NCBI GenBank assembly: GCA_037043235.1
Contig: JAWRVZ010000094.1
Coordinates: 2,057,001 to 2,121,000 of the forward strand
Reading direction: 5' to 3'
DNA: 64,000 bases
DNA from: Rhodeus uyekii
Taxonomy: Eukaryota > Chordata > Actinopteri > Cypriniformes > Acheilognathidae
This document shows, in pieces, positions 11,641 through 21,944 of this stretch (position 1 is its first letter; each line of letters begins with the position of its first letter). The notes below the pieces were generated by a model, which saw only the letters and a program-made list of their open reading frames with translations, was not told the origin of the DNA and did no database searches. The translations under genes and the position numbers were made by a program.

Positions 11641-13090
11641 TCTGTCCGGTTTTCAGCTGTTTCTTCATAGTTCCGAAGGGAGGATGGAAGGTTGCGGCTC
11701 ATTCTGGACTTTTGTCTCTTAAATTGATGCGAAGAGATGCGACGCTCAGGCGGATCGTAGTACAGATTAGGTCCTATAACGGGTCCGGCACGATCGACAT
11801 CAGAGACATATAAATCCCTCATTCCCATCCTTCCACAATAGGAAGTTCCTGTGGTTCGCCTTCAGGGGGGAAGGCGTACCAGTATCAGTGCTTCCGTGTT
11901 TGGTCCGGCTGCTCTAAGCTCCTCTGTACTTGCAAGGTACTATCGTGTCCTGAACTATGTCGACAACTTGGCTTACCCTGGCCAAGTCGCAGCAGTTAGC
12001 AGCACAACATCGAGGTGCTGTGCCCGCACACAGAGGAGCTGGGGTTACGACTAAGACCAGGGGTTCTCCCTGAGGGGTACCCGCTTCGCAATCAAGGTCA
12101 CGGGGCGATGCCCACGCACCCTGAGAATGCGGAAGAACTCTTGGTTCTCGTCTCACGATGCTTACGGCTGAACACCAAGAAGAGTGTACTTTCTCCTACT
12201 CAGAGAACCACTTTCTTGGGGGTCATTTGGGACTCAGTGGCCGTGTCTGCTCGGCTCTCCCCCGAGCGCATTAAGGCCGTTCGTCTAGCCGTTAGGAGCA
12301 TTAAGCTGGGCCAGCCACTCATGGTGGTGGCTAAAGACCAGGGGTTCTCCCTGAGGGGTAACCCGCTTTGCGATCAAGGTCACGGGGCGATTCCCACGCA
12401 CCCTGAGCATGCGGAAGAACTCCTGGTTCTCGTCGATGCTTACGGCTGAACACCAAGAAGAGTGTACTTTCTCCCACTCAGAGAACCACTTTCTTGGGAG
12501 TCATTTGGGACTCAGTGGCCATGTCTGCTCGGTTCCTCCCCGAGAGCATCCAGGCTGTTCGTTGAGCTGTTAAGCGACGAGTGACACTCTTACGCTGAAC
12601 ACCAAGAAGAGTGTTCTTTCTCCCACGTAGAGAACCACTTTCTTGGGAGTCTTTGGGACTCAGTGGCTATGTTGGCTCGGCCCTTCCCCGAGGGCATTCA
12701 AGCCTTCGTTCAGCCGTCAAGAGTATCGAGGGGCAGCCACTCACGTGAGACACTCTGAGGTGTTAGGGTCCATGCAGCGGCTCCAGCAATTATTCCATGG
12801 GGCCGACTGTGTGCGAGACCCCTGCAGTGGGGGCTGAAAACCAGGGGTTCTCCCCGAGGGCTGGAACCCTTGGTCCCCTTCTTATTTGGAGCAGATTTGG
12901 GACAGATACGGCAGGCACAGGTCTCCTGTTTGCCTCCGTAAGAATTTCTCTGCCCTCTGTGGCTTTTGTTTAAACATCCAGGGCCTCTGGGGCGGGTTGT
13001 TATGGTACAGGTGTGGCCAAGGCTACGCCTGTACGCTTTTTCCTCCCATCACTCTGCTCCCGGGAGTTCTGGCCCAGGCGGAGGGTTGCT
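11641..13090 (+). pseudogene. DIRS reverse transcriptase-RNase H remnant
   Basis: Scrambled DIRS pol. Recognisable pieces are FAFRGEGV-type palm sequence near 11850, the catalytic box as LNYVDN (11950-11967; YxDD changed to YVDN), then EELGLRLR, NTKKSVLSPTQRTTFLGVIWDS and ARLSPERIKAV. Sequence before the catalytic box is heavily deleted, and the part after it is triplicated (12049-12720). The RNase H portion near 12830-13090 is fragmentary. It cannot make an active enzyme. Confidence 0.8.
12049..12720 (+). repeat. Tandem triplication inside DIRS RT
   Basis: The segment carrying GAACACCAAGAAGAGTGT and AGAACCACTTTCTTGGG occurs three times (about 12167, 12446 and 12596). The larger unit beginning ACCAGGGGTTCTCCCTGAGG occurs at about 12054 and 12337, so the first two units are offset by about 280 bp. 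The third copy is shorter. Confidence 0.85.
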
Positions 13091-14135
13091 GACCCCGCCC
13101 AGAGCTAATGTGTCTGGCCCCTTAGGGGGTCCAGCTCATAGAATCCGGTCTCTCAGCTGAGGTTGTAGAGACCATCTGTCAGTCCAGAGCTCCCTCCACG
13201 AGGAAACTCTACACCTTGATCTTCATGTCTTGGTGTAGCGAAAAGCAGATGAACCAAGTAACCTGTCAAGTCGGCAAAGTACTGGAGTTCCTGCAAGAAA
13301 GATTTGCGGCAGGGCTGTCCCCCTCCACCTTGAAGGTCTACGTGGCTGCCATAGCGGCTTGCCACGTACCTCTGGGTGGGATATCCTTGGGCAGGGACCC
13401 CCTAGTCACTCGTTTCCTCCGTGGTACACTAAGGCTGAGACCTGCGGCACAGACCAGGGTGCCGGCTTGGGACTTGTCCGTGGTACTCCTAGGCCTGTCC
13501 TGGCCACCCCTTGAACCTTTAGAGAAATCTCTATTAAGTACCTCTCTCTTTAGACACTTCTTTTGCTGGCAATCGCCTCGCTCAAGAGGGTCTGGGATCT
13601 TCAGGCCCTCTTAGTGGCCCCTTCATGTCTTCAGTTTGCGCCCGGGATGGGAAAGGCATTTCTCCACCCGAGGCCAGGCTATATCCCCAAGGTTCCCACT
13701 GAGGTGGCTCGGTCTATCACGCTGCAGGCCTTCTGCCCTCCCCCATTTGATGATCATGAGCAGGAGCAAGAACAAGGTCTGTCCAGTGCGAGCACTGGAC
13801 GCTTACGTTCCAAGACTGCCACTTGGCGTAGGTTGGATCAACTGTTCGTTTGCGTTGGCTTTAGGACCCCTAAGGGGGCTCCAGCTTCTAAGCAAACACT
13901 AAGCAGGTGGATAGTCGAGGCTATCTGTCTAGCTTACGAGTCGACCGGACATGCTTCTCCTTTGAGGGTCTGAGCCCACTCCACTAGGAGCATGGCGACA
14001 TCCAAGGCTCTCCTCTCCGGAGTCTCCTTGTCTGATGTTTGTGCTGCGGCTGGCTGGTCCTCACCGCACACATTCATGAGGTTCTACCAGCTAGACCTCG
14101 ATGCCGCTCCGGGAACCAGGGTGCTCTCTCAGTGA
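13091..14135 (+). pseudogene. DIRS tyrosine recombinase
   Basis: The integrase-equivalent of DIRS. The N-terminal half (frame of 13216-13614) reads STRKLYTLIFMSWC, LEFLQERFAAGLSPSTLKVY and AAIAACHVPLGG. The catalytic half (13563-14135, another frame) has the first Arg region IASLKRVWDLQAL, the HSTRSMA box (HxxR) and FMRFYQLDLD with the candidate nucleophile Tyr. Two defects are visible: a frameshift near 13560 and one in-frame TGA at 13971-13973 just before HSTRSMA. Otherwise the catalytic residues appear to be kept, making this the best-preserved gene of the element. Confidence 0.85.
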
Positions 14136-14175
14136 GCTAGGATGCTGACGTTGCTGAGGTGGCGTTGGCATAGCG

Positions 14176-14273
14176 TTCCCCTAGTGCTTCGACACAGCTC
14201 GAGTTCCCAGAAAGGGAACGTCTCGGGTTACGTATGTAACCCTGGTTCCCTGAGGGGAACGAGACGCTGTGTC
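14176..14273 (+). repeat. DIRS internal complementary region
   Basis: The left half (CACAGCTCGAGTTCCCAGAA, then AGGGAAC) is the reverse complement of the left tip. The right half (GTCTCGGGTTACGTATGTAA onward to GAGACGCTGTGTC) is the reverse complement of the right tip. The junction GGGAAC|GTCTCGGG corresponds to the joined ends of the circular form. In DIRS biology this region guides completion of the termini. Confidence 0.92.
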
Positions 14274-14322
14274 TTTGCCTCAGCTCCTGGCGCCTCTGGG
14301 CCCGCTTCAGGCATTCATGGCT

Positions 14323-14525
14323 GACGCGCCCCGGTTTCAGACGCGCCTTTATGCTCTTCCTCATGACGTCACCAGCTACCGCCGGCAGTGACGCATTCAC
14401 ACGCGTTCGTTTCTCATTGGTTGCACAGATCTTCACGTGACTCACGCAAGGCTATTTCCCCCTAGTGCTTCGACACAGCGTCTCGTTCCCCTCAGGGAAC
14501 CAGGGTTACATACGTAACCCGAGAC
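14323..14525 (-). repeat. DIRS right inverted terminal repeat
   Basis: Inverted copy of 10173-10332 followed by an outer tip specific to the right end (CAGGGTTACATACGTAACCC then GAGAC). GTT follows directly at 14526. Confidence 0.92.
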
Positions 14526-15525
14526 GTTCTATTGGTGGGGGCATTGAATCCTAATGGAATATATCCCAAACACATTACAAAAAAATTATTCTGTAGCGGT
14601 TTAAATGGTAAAAGCCAATGGTTCCCGTTGGTATTTTAATAGAAACTATTAGAATTTCTGTGATGTTCCCAACTTTTTTTTAAGCTGGTCTAATCTTCTG
14701 TCCTTGTCTAAAGAAATAATTACACACACACACACACACACATCATGCTTAATGTTTTATTATCAAAGTGTCTCATTATCATCAGTATTGGTCAAATTTC
14801 CCAAGATAAATGAGTTTCACAGCACTAACACTGTTTCAGTTTTGATCGCCTCGGTAAACACGTAATAAACGGGCGTTAACATGTAAGCCTCCTTCCATTG
14901 GTTGTCAGCTTTGTTGCATTACATTTACTTCACCAGGAGATGGGGCTGCAATTTCTATCTGAATGAAGCTTCGAGTAATGAACCATTTTTGACACAATTG
15001 TATCAGAAAGCAGTGATGCTTCGAAACGCTTCATTTGGCCATCACTAACCACAAGATGTTGGTAGTGTGCGCCGTGTTGAAAAGCTTTGAGTAATGAGCC
15101 TTTTTACGATACAGTTGAGGGGAAAGCCTCAGTGCTTCACAAAGCTTCATTTCGCCATCACTACTATAAGGAATAGACTAGAACAAAGAGCTGGAACTAT
15201 TCACAATTAGAATAAGCGACTACGCTACCATACAGATTCTAGAACAAAACAGAACCATATACCACAACATACACAAAACAAACCAGCAATGACATGAGGG
15301 AAAGGAGCACAATATAAAGGGAGCAGAGCACATGAGGGACAGGTGAAAACACTCAGCAAACGAGGACTAGACAAGGGGGCGTGGTAACTGGAAATGAGGA
15401 GGAGGGACAAGGGGACCAAATGGCAAGCATGAACAAAGACAAAGCCATGTGCTCAAACACAACACAAACAGGCAAACATTAAACAAAGACAAGACAGACA
15501 AGATAGTCTGGGCAGGATCCTGACA

Positions 15526-15795
15526 CCAGGGGTCTCATTTATAAAGCATATGTTCGCACAAAACGGGGCTGGAAACATACGTATGCCAGTTCCCACGCAA
15601 AAGTTGTGATCTATAAAAAACAAACTTGACGGGAGAATATTGCGCACTTTTCAGCAAACTACGAGCCGTGCGTATGCACATTCTGTAGACAAAAAGAATT
15701 GGCGACACAGATGGTGAGATCTTGAACCGAAGTTAGATAGTAGAAAAAAGATTAATTCATTTTCACTCCATTTCATACATTATATCTATTTTTTT
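15526..15795 (+). mobile_element. PIF/Harbinger-like left end, truncated
   Basis: After the LTR, sequence beginning GGGTCTCATTTATAAAGCAT resembles the left end at 20892 (GGAGCCTCATTTATAAACGT), and both share ACAAACTTGACGGGA-like internal sequence (here near 15620; 20960 in the other copy). No coding region remains; the next LTR follows at 15796. Confidence 0.55.
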
Positions 15796-15849
15796 TGTCA
15801 CGGAATGCAAGGGAAGGACTCAAGTGCAGGGTAAAGGAATATTTAATAT

Positions 15850-17444
15850 TAGTGATGTTACGCTCTGTATCGAGGCTTCCGAGCGTGTGCCGAGAAATCC
15901 AGTAAGCTTTTATTGAAGCGCGTATGGCTTGTATCGGTTTAGACAGATGATGTCAGAAGCCTCGCTTCCGCCAGAGTGGTTCAGTAAGTGGTTCGAATCT
16001 TGCCGCAAAATTTTGATTTATCTTTTTTTAATTTAAATTATCTTGCCAAAACAAATATCGGGCGACTGGAGGATCCACTTCAGTACTGGGAGAGACAGAA
16101 AGTTATATTTCCACATCTGTACAGGCTTGCTGTCAAGTATTTATGTACCCCGGCTTCATCTGTGCCTTGTGAATGGGTGTTTTCAAAGGCAGGAGAAGTT
16201 AAATAAAAAAATATATATATCATCTTAGCCCTAAAACAGTTGAAAATTAATATTCTTGAATAAAAACTCCTAAAGTATATCCTTTTCATTATTTTCTTGT
16301 TTCCAAAAATCACAGTCTAAGATACGCATGTCAGGGATGGAGAAGGAGCAAGGACTCAAATGCTGGGGAAACAGGGTTTTATCGGAAAAGAAACGAAACT
16401 CAAACATAAACCTCCCCGAGTGGGGAAAGACATGACATGACATGACATGACACGACTCGACTCGACTCGCCGCAAGACATGACTGACTGACTGACAGGTA
16501 GTAATGACAACGAAGCGACACAGGACGGCAGACACGAGGAGACTAAATACACAGGAGGAAGGACAATTGGTGAGAAACACAGCAGGAAGAAAATCAAACT
16601 AATGGCCAATGGAAACACGAACCACATGCCGAACATAAACACACGGACGAGAGGAAGCTTGAAACCATGCCCACTCACGCCTGTTCTCATGAGCTCACGA
16701 CAAGGATGAACACACGAGTTATGAATGTCCGAATCCCGACACAAACCGAAACTAGACAAGACCAGTCTCAGGATCAAACATCATAACTCGCGCATAAGAC
16801 GTTAGACAGACAAGCACGCACACGGCTCGAATCCTGGAAGCCGCGCGCACACACATCAAGCACGAGACATTAGGTAGTGCCAGAGCTCTGACACAAAACC
16901 AAGAAATGACTAGACCGAATGTGGCAGATCCCTGACAACGCATGCACGTTCACTGCCCTCAGCCCACCCAGACACTTATAAAATTATAATTTTGCCCCAT
17001 CTGCCTATGACCAAACAATTGACAATTACATACATTTTATTTATCCTTTATTTATCTGGAAAAATCCCACTGAGATATCATACTCTCTTCCTTAAGGGAG
17101 ACCTGGTCAAAAAACGGCAGCACACATAGTTTCAGACAAATTAGAAAAACACAGACAATCCAACAATAGTTGGATATAGTTGATAGTCCCATAAATTTCA
17201 AGCCAATACATTTATTACAAAGTTATGTTAATACAATCATTATAGACCACAAGAAAATGCCCATTATATATACACAGTGTATCACACACCACATCAGGAA
17301 CATCTGTAATGTATCTGATTGTTTTATACTCTTTGGCCACTAGATGGTTTTGTGAGCAAATGAGGCTTCGAGAAATGAACCCTTTTGTGATCCACTTGGC
17401 TGAAAAGCCTCAATGCTTCACGAGGCTTCATCTCGCCATCATTA
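15850..17444 (+). mobile_element. hAT element (TSD TTTAATAT) carrying a solo LTR
   Basis: TIRs TAGTGATGTTACG / GCCATCATTA with exact TTTAATAT at 15842-15849 and 17445-17452. It is the reverse-oriented relative of 2480-3466. The frame at 15988-16206 encodes the hAT C-terminal dimerisation region (DPLQYWERQKV, YLCTPASSVPCEWVFSKAGE) and stops soon after. The upstream transposase is absent. A 609-bp LTR interrupts it at 16329-16937. Confidence 0.9.
16329..16937 (-). mobile_element. Solo LTR (TSD ACGCA) in the hAT
   Basis: Starts TGTCAGGGAT and ends GGCAGATCCCTGACA. Exact 5-bp ACGCA flanks at 16324-16328 and 16938-16942. Removing it restores sequence shared with the sister hAT at 2480-3466. It contains tandem ACATG/ACTCG-type short repeats near 16430-16470. 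A related LTR fragment lies at 46985-47230. Confidence 0.92.
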
Positions 17445-17822
17445 TTTAATATAACAGAAATAAACAAAACTCACAACAAAAATGCCAACGTGGGGGAAAA
17501 CATTAAACATTAAACTTGGAAACATAAGATTAAACAAACAAATAAACCAGACAGGACGGTACACACAGCCCAAGGAAACATTGCAGGAGACAAAACATAG
17601 AATGACAACGACTCCACACAGGACAGCAAACACACTGGGATTAAATAGGGACACATGAGGAAAGGTAAAGAGCTGAGAACAGCTGACAACATTCAAGGGA
17701 AATGAGGTAACAAGGTGGGCTGGGTTACACAATGACAAGACACAACAAAGAAGCAGTGTCAGATCTCTGTCAACCAACAAACTAGAAACCCATACTGGAG
17801 TGACAGAACCCTGGCATTGTTA

Positions 17823-18160
17823 TATACAGTGGAACCCACTTATCCCGAGCTTGGTTAACTCGCCAACCCTATTATGTCGAACTGCCAAATTCCCATTTGC
17901 CTTAGCATTTTCTTATCAGTTATGTCTATTCTTTTATGTTGCTGAACCCTAATATCTCGAGCACAAAAGAGGGACAAATTCGATGCAGTGCCATGCAGCC
18001 GCAGAAAAACTTGCAAACTTGCGCAAATGCGAGCGCAAGCGCAGGCGAGACTGTTCAAATGTCTCCATAGTCACATCGCCACAACCGCTTGCAGCATATC
18101 ACGGACCGGTCCGCGAAATTGCTCCGAAATCGGACCGGGGGTTGGGGACCACTGCTTTAG
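17823..18160. mobile_element. Mosaic of Tigger/pogo-like and Charlie-like ends
   Basis: The left end TACAGTGGAACCCACTTATC resembles pogo/Tigger termini. The right part (CACGGACCGGTCC ... GGTTGGGGACCACTG, about 18098-18160) matches the mini-element at 6104-6175. No TSD was found for the whole, so two decayed elements are likely abutted. Confidence 0.45.
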
Positions 18161-18165
18161 ATGAT

Positions 18166-18440
18166 TGACATGGTGATTTTTCCACCATTCGACACCAACC
18201 TTCGAAGACTTCTGTCATAAATGTTTCTCTTCCCCCCACGTCCAGGGTGGTTCTTGACGGTTCTATGCCTGAAAAACTTAACACCGTTAAGTACATAACT
18301 GTTAATATCACAGTTGAAACAGGGATACCAAAGTCTTTGGAGATGGCTTTTTATACCCTTTGGAGGTCTTTTGCTTGCAAATAATAGCATTTCTGGTGTC
18401 CTCAGACATCTCCATTGTCTTTACCACTGTCACACATGAA
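18166..18440 (-). pseudogene. Tc1-like transposase N-terminal fragment
   Basis: On the minus strand pieces of the Tc1 DNA-binding domain appear across frames: DTRNAIICKQKTSKGYKK, then FRHRTVKNHPGRGGKRN and DRSLRRLV. These correspond to the paired-type HTH and the GRPR-like linker. The catalytic domain is absent because the element is cut at about 18165. Confidence 0.72.
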
Positions 18441-19920
18441 GAGGGAATAACAGGTGGCTTTTTCATACACCAAAATGTACATTCATTGGCTCATTCATGG
18501 CACATGGGTGGAGGAAATTCATCAAGAGTGATCCTCATTTGTGATTTGCAATGGGTGAGCCAAATTGGGTTTCCATACTGTATGACTTGGTTAACTGCTA
18601 AGTTTGTCATCTCAGTTTTGGGTTTATAGGATGATTGTGTCTAGAAAGATATTTGTTTCATGTATGCCTAGCTAAAACGTATATTTGTTGGAGTGCACAT
18701 CTCAGACTTGCATGTTCCATTACGACACGCCTCCAGCTGCCGCTTGCAGGATTAAACCTGTTATCGGTGTGCAGGTGCTGAGGGAAATTTACTGGGAATT
18801 CTGGGAATAGAGACGATGGGAAGTCTGCTTGCTGATAAGAGTGTGTGTGATGTGATTTGAAAAGAGAAGCCCAGTTTTAAAGTGATTTTGCAGGGCTCCG
18901 TACCAGGCCTCTTTATGTTTCGATATACATTGTTCTTCCTTCCTCATTTCAGAAGGAATATTTATACAACCATGATCATCTGACTGCCCTTCAAAAAATA
19001 ATGTTAATAAGTGAGATACTAGACATTTAAGAAAAGATTGAGCAGTTTTGTGCAGTTGGTCAAATAGCAGACATTTGCAGCGTCATTTAAATTAACCATT
19101 ATTTACTTGCAGACTGTGTTTTAGACAGTTACTGAGAGTGAGGGAGTTTCGCAGGGGAAGGTGTATCTACATTAGCAGACGGCAGACGTCTCTGTGCAAT
19201 TTTCTTCTAAAGGCAGAAGTAGGAAGTCAGGATTTCATTATTCACCGCACTTATCTCAAAGCCTGCGTCTGTACACACACACACTCGCGCTAACCAGCTC
19301 TCTCCCACACAGCTTCATCTCATATATGCATTTGGATAAAATGTATAAATAATTTAGCTGCAGACATTGTGGGTGCTTATCCAAGTCTTAACCTCCTCTC
19401 TCCCCCTGTAAGCTGAATGTTAACTAATTATTTTGTGTTATCTTGCTGCATGGCTTGAGGCTCTATCAGGCTAGTGCACGTGCAGAACAGATAAGACCAC
19501 TGTGGTGGTGAAGGAAAAACAGAGAGAGCGAGCGAGAGAATGAGTGAGTGAATGGACATTTTGTCTGTAATACTGGTGGCTGTGTTTTCTTGATGTCTCA
19601 TTATTATAAATATTACTCATTAGCATATGCAGTGTTGGGCAAGCTACTTGAAAAAAAAATTAACTGGCTGAGCTATCAACTATATGAAAATCAGTTCAGT
19701 TAATGATATATTAAGCTAAGAAAGTAGTGAATTTATTTAAAAGCTACAAGGTAAATGTGGATAATTTAGAAGAACCTATGAATCATATATATTCTAGGGC
19801 AAATCCACTTATAATCTTTCACTTATGAGTAGATAGACCAAAAATACTGATGACTCATATTGTACTAGACCTGTTGAAACCAGATAGAAATCAACAAATC
19901 AAGGTTTATAGCTTAATGGT
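18441..19920. other. Non-coding, few recognisable repeats
   Basis: No convincing frame. Mixed composition with moderately GC-rich islands (18690-18850, 19130-19260). A short common fish repeat phrase (CAGTGTTGGGCAAGCTACTT) occurs at about 19630. It could include unique or conserved non-coding DNA. Confidence 0.35.
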
Positions 19921-20210
19921 TTGTTTTGTTTACTTCCTGGCTCCCTATGTGCTCCTCTGTCATTTTCATCACATGTCTCGTCATCAATCACACTGTTAAT
20001 CTTGTCAGCTGTGTCTCATTGGTGTAATCATACCCAATGTATTTATACCCTGTCTGTTCCCTCAGTCGTTGTTTATTCTTGTCATGAGTTATTCTGTGTT
20101 ACAGTATTTTATTCTTAGTTTCGTCATTACAAGATCCTTTATCCCATCAGTCTTTGCTGGTCCCTGGCACATACGATCTCACCAGTTGAATAGAACATTC
20201 GGTGTGTCGT
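19921..20210 (+). mobile_element. LTR-like fragment
   Basis: TATA-like TATTTATACCC (about 20040) and a downstream segment (GCTGGTCCCTGG, then ATTCGGTGTGTCGTGATCAA) shared with 43210-43270. No paired ends or TSD were found. Confidence 0.4.
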
Positions 20211-20224
20211 GATCAACTGCTGTA

Positions 20225-20265
20225 GCTTTCCTGTAGCTCAATTAGTTGAGCATTGGCGTTTACAA
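20225..20265 (+). mobile_element. SINE head fragment
   Basis: The first about 40 bp of the tRNA-derived SINE (CTTTCCTGTAGCTCAATTAG), cut off where DIRS sequence begins. Confidence 0.65.
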
Positions 20266-20895
20266 AAGAGATTCCGCTCTGGAGAGATCTCCTGTCCAAG
20301 GCAGAGGGTCTCTACCTTCACCTCTTCCCAGAACTGTGGAGACTTTGGGCCTGGCCTCTTAGAGGGCCAGGCTCTTAGATTCTGGTCTCTCAACCGAGGT
20401 TGTTGAGACCATTCGCCACTCCAGAGTGGAAACTTTTCACTTCCTGGTGTTACGAAAAGCAGGTAAACCCAGTAACGTCAGATTGGCAAAGTGCTGGAGT
20501 TTCTGTAGGAGAGATTCGCTGCAGGGTTGTCCCCGTCTACGTCCACATACCTCTGGGTGGCGTGTCTGTGGGCAGGGACCTCCTCGTCACACGTTTCCTT
20601 TGTGGTACTCAGTACAGACCCAGGTTCCAGCCTGGGACTTGTCTCTGGTACTCCAGGGACTGGCCCAGGCCCCCTTCGAACCTATTGAGGACATTCCCAT
20701 CAAGTTCCTCTCGCTCAAGACCCTGTGGGAGACCTACAGTTTCTGTCTGTAGGCCCCTCATGACTTGAGTTTGCACCCAGAATGGCCAACGCTTTTCTCC
20801 AACCGAGGCCTGGCTATATCGTGCCCACTAATGTGGATAGGTCTGTCCTACTACAGACCTTCTGCCCTCCCTCCTTTGACGATCATGACCAGGAG
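20266..20895 (+). pseudogene. DIRS tyrosine recombinase fragment
   Basis: Plus-strand frames give the N-terminal linker and SAM-like part (TVETLGLASE-type linker, LLDSGLSTEVVETI), VPAWDLSLVLQGLAQAPFEP and IPIKFLSLKTL, then diverge before the catalytic box. Stops and frame changes are present. It ends inside the region equivalent to 13750 of the DIRS element, where the Harbinger left end begins. Confidence 0.75.
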
Positions 20896-21094
20896 CCTCA
20901 TTTATAAACGTTGCATGCCCACAAAAGAGTGCTTATGCCACTCTCTACTCAATATATATAAAAAGCAAACTTGACAGGAAAATGTGCAGTCCTTCACGGA
21001 AGCTCTGACCCAGGCGTACGAACAAAAAAGGGGTGAAATGAGAAATGGCGACACTGTTGGCAGATGGAAGAAACACGTGAAAGTGAAACTAGAC

Positions 21095-21378
21095 CAGTAT
21101 TTTTTTTCCTTTTTTGAGCCACGGCACATTTTTTCAAGAGGCACACCGCCAAATGAAAAAAAAGAAACTGTAGCCTATATTAACAATAGTCATTCTTATC
21201 AAAGTGTATTGAATCGGAATCAGTTAAACACAAAAAATATAAAGTATTTTAGGATTAATTTTAGGATTTAAAAAAAGTTTTTAGACCAATTAGTTGAAAT
21301 TGAATCATTTTCCACTACACCCTTGACAATCTCTCAAGGCACACTAGTGTTCCACGGCACAGTGGTTGAAAAACAGTG
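21095..21378. mobile_element. Charlie-like hAT mini-element
   Basis: The left end (CAGTATTTTTTTTCC...GAGCCACGGCAC) and right end (GTTCCACGGCACAGTGGTTG) are imperfect inverted repeats of the CAGTGGTT...CCACTG type. The TSD is not clear. Confidence 0.5.
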
Positions 21379-21710
21379 TTGTTGCTGTTGCGTAAAAGAA
21401 ATGGCAATACCACCTCTCATAAATAACATGGAGACTTCACAAAGCAATTCTTAAAATTAACAGCCTACACGAATACCCGTTTGATCGATCTGCAGTGTAA
21501 AACAAACAAAATCAAACGAAAATTACAACAGAAATGCAAATTAACATATTTGCAAAAAGAAAAGTGAAATATGTTCTGCAATAATATTGGCATGTTATAC
21601 AATTCATCCTCATAAATAATATGGTAAACAGAACGAAATAATGTACAAAACTGATATTCTCGTAAATGTGTCTGTCTGGTGGAGCAGATATAGATGCAAT
21701 TAGACAGACG

Positions 21711-21834
<124 letters not shown>

Positions 21835-21944
21835 TTGATTGCCCACTGGGGAAAGTTGTTTTCATAGTTAAAAAAAAAATTTAATCAGCTATGGAATCAT
21901 ATTTCCGCCATATAAAAATAAAATAAATAAAAGATGCGAATGAA

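Larger units (their letters stand above)
10152..14525 (+). mobile_element. DIRS-type tyrosine-recombinase retrotransposon
   Basis: A 4.4-kb element with the DIRS hallmarks: long inverted terminal repeats (10152-10332 and 14323-14525), an internal complementary region (14176-14273) that is the reverse complement of the two joined outer ends, and gag, RT-RNase H and tyrosine recombinase regions in order. There is no ordinary TSD. GTT occurs at the left end (10152-10154) and just after the right end (14526-14528), as expected when a circular intermediate integrates by recombination at a short shared sequence. All genes carry frameshifts or stops, yet the ITRs differ at only a few positions, suggesting a fairly recent arrival of an already defective copy. 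Confidence 0.93.
9308..15047 (+). mobile_element. Inner hAT element (TSD ACCACAAG) hosting the DIRS
   Basis: Starts TAGTGATGTTACG, ends TTGGCCATCACTA, with exact ACCACAAG at 9300-9307 and 15048-15055. Own sequence is 9308-10151 plus 14526-15047. At about 9640-9785 (plus) it encodes the hAT C-terminal dimerisation region: a Leu-rich stretch, CTPASSVPYERMFSKAGEI, then a basic tail and stop. No catalytic part is present, so it is non-autonomous. Confidence 0.9.
8420..15163 (+). mobile_element. Outer hAT element (TSD CTATAAGG)
   Basis: TIRs TAGTGATTGTGACG and GCCATCACTA are flanked by exact CTATAAGG (8412-8419 and 15164-15171). Own sequence is 8420-9307 and 15056-15163, about 1 kb; the rest is the inner hAT. 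It is closely related to the copy at 53587-54409 but has lost the transposase C-terminal exon that copy keeps. The subterminal region contains a GAAGCTTCGAAGCTTC palindrome. Confidence 0.9.
7830..15525 (-). mobile_element. Solo LTR (TGTCAGG...CCTGACA) enclosing a nest of insertions
   Basis: Begins TGTCAGGG at 7830 and ends ATCCTGACA at 15525, flanked by exact 5-bp CCAGG duplications (7825-7829 and 15526-15530). LTR sequence is only 7830-8419 and 15172-15525 (about 0.94 kb); the rest is a hAT nest. Orientation is inferred from the reverse-strand polyadenylation signal (plus-strand TTTATTG near 7880). A second member of the same family, with the same ends and length, lies at 38516-40217. Confidence 0.88.
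15796..17816 (-). mobile_element. Solo LTR (TGTCACGG...CCTGGCA) with hAT inside
   Basis: LTR sequence is 15796-15849 plus 17453-17816 (about 0.42 kb). Ends TGTCACGG / CCCTGGCA are imperfect inverted repeats. Flanks TTTTT / TTGTT are a weak 5-bp duplication. The internal reverse-strand composition (TATTTAATCC, then a poly-A-site-like stretch) fits an LTR read on the minus strand. Boundaries are less certain than for the other LTRs. Confidence 0.6.

Noticed and set aside
16400..16777. Long minus-strand frame with Ser/Cys repeats
   Set aside because: Short tandem repeats in a solo LTR; no domain.
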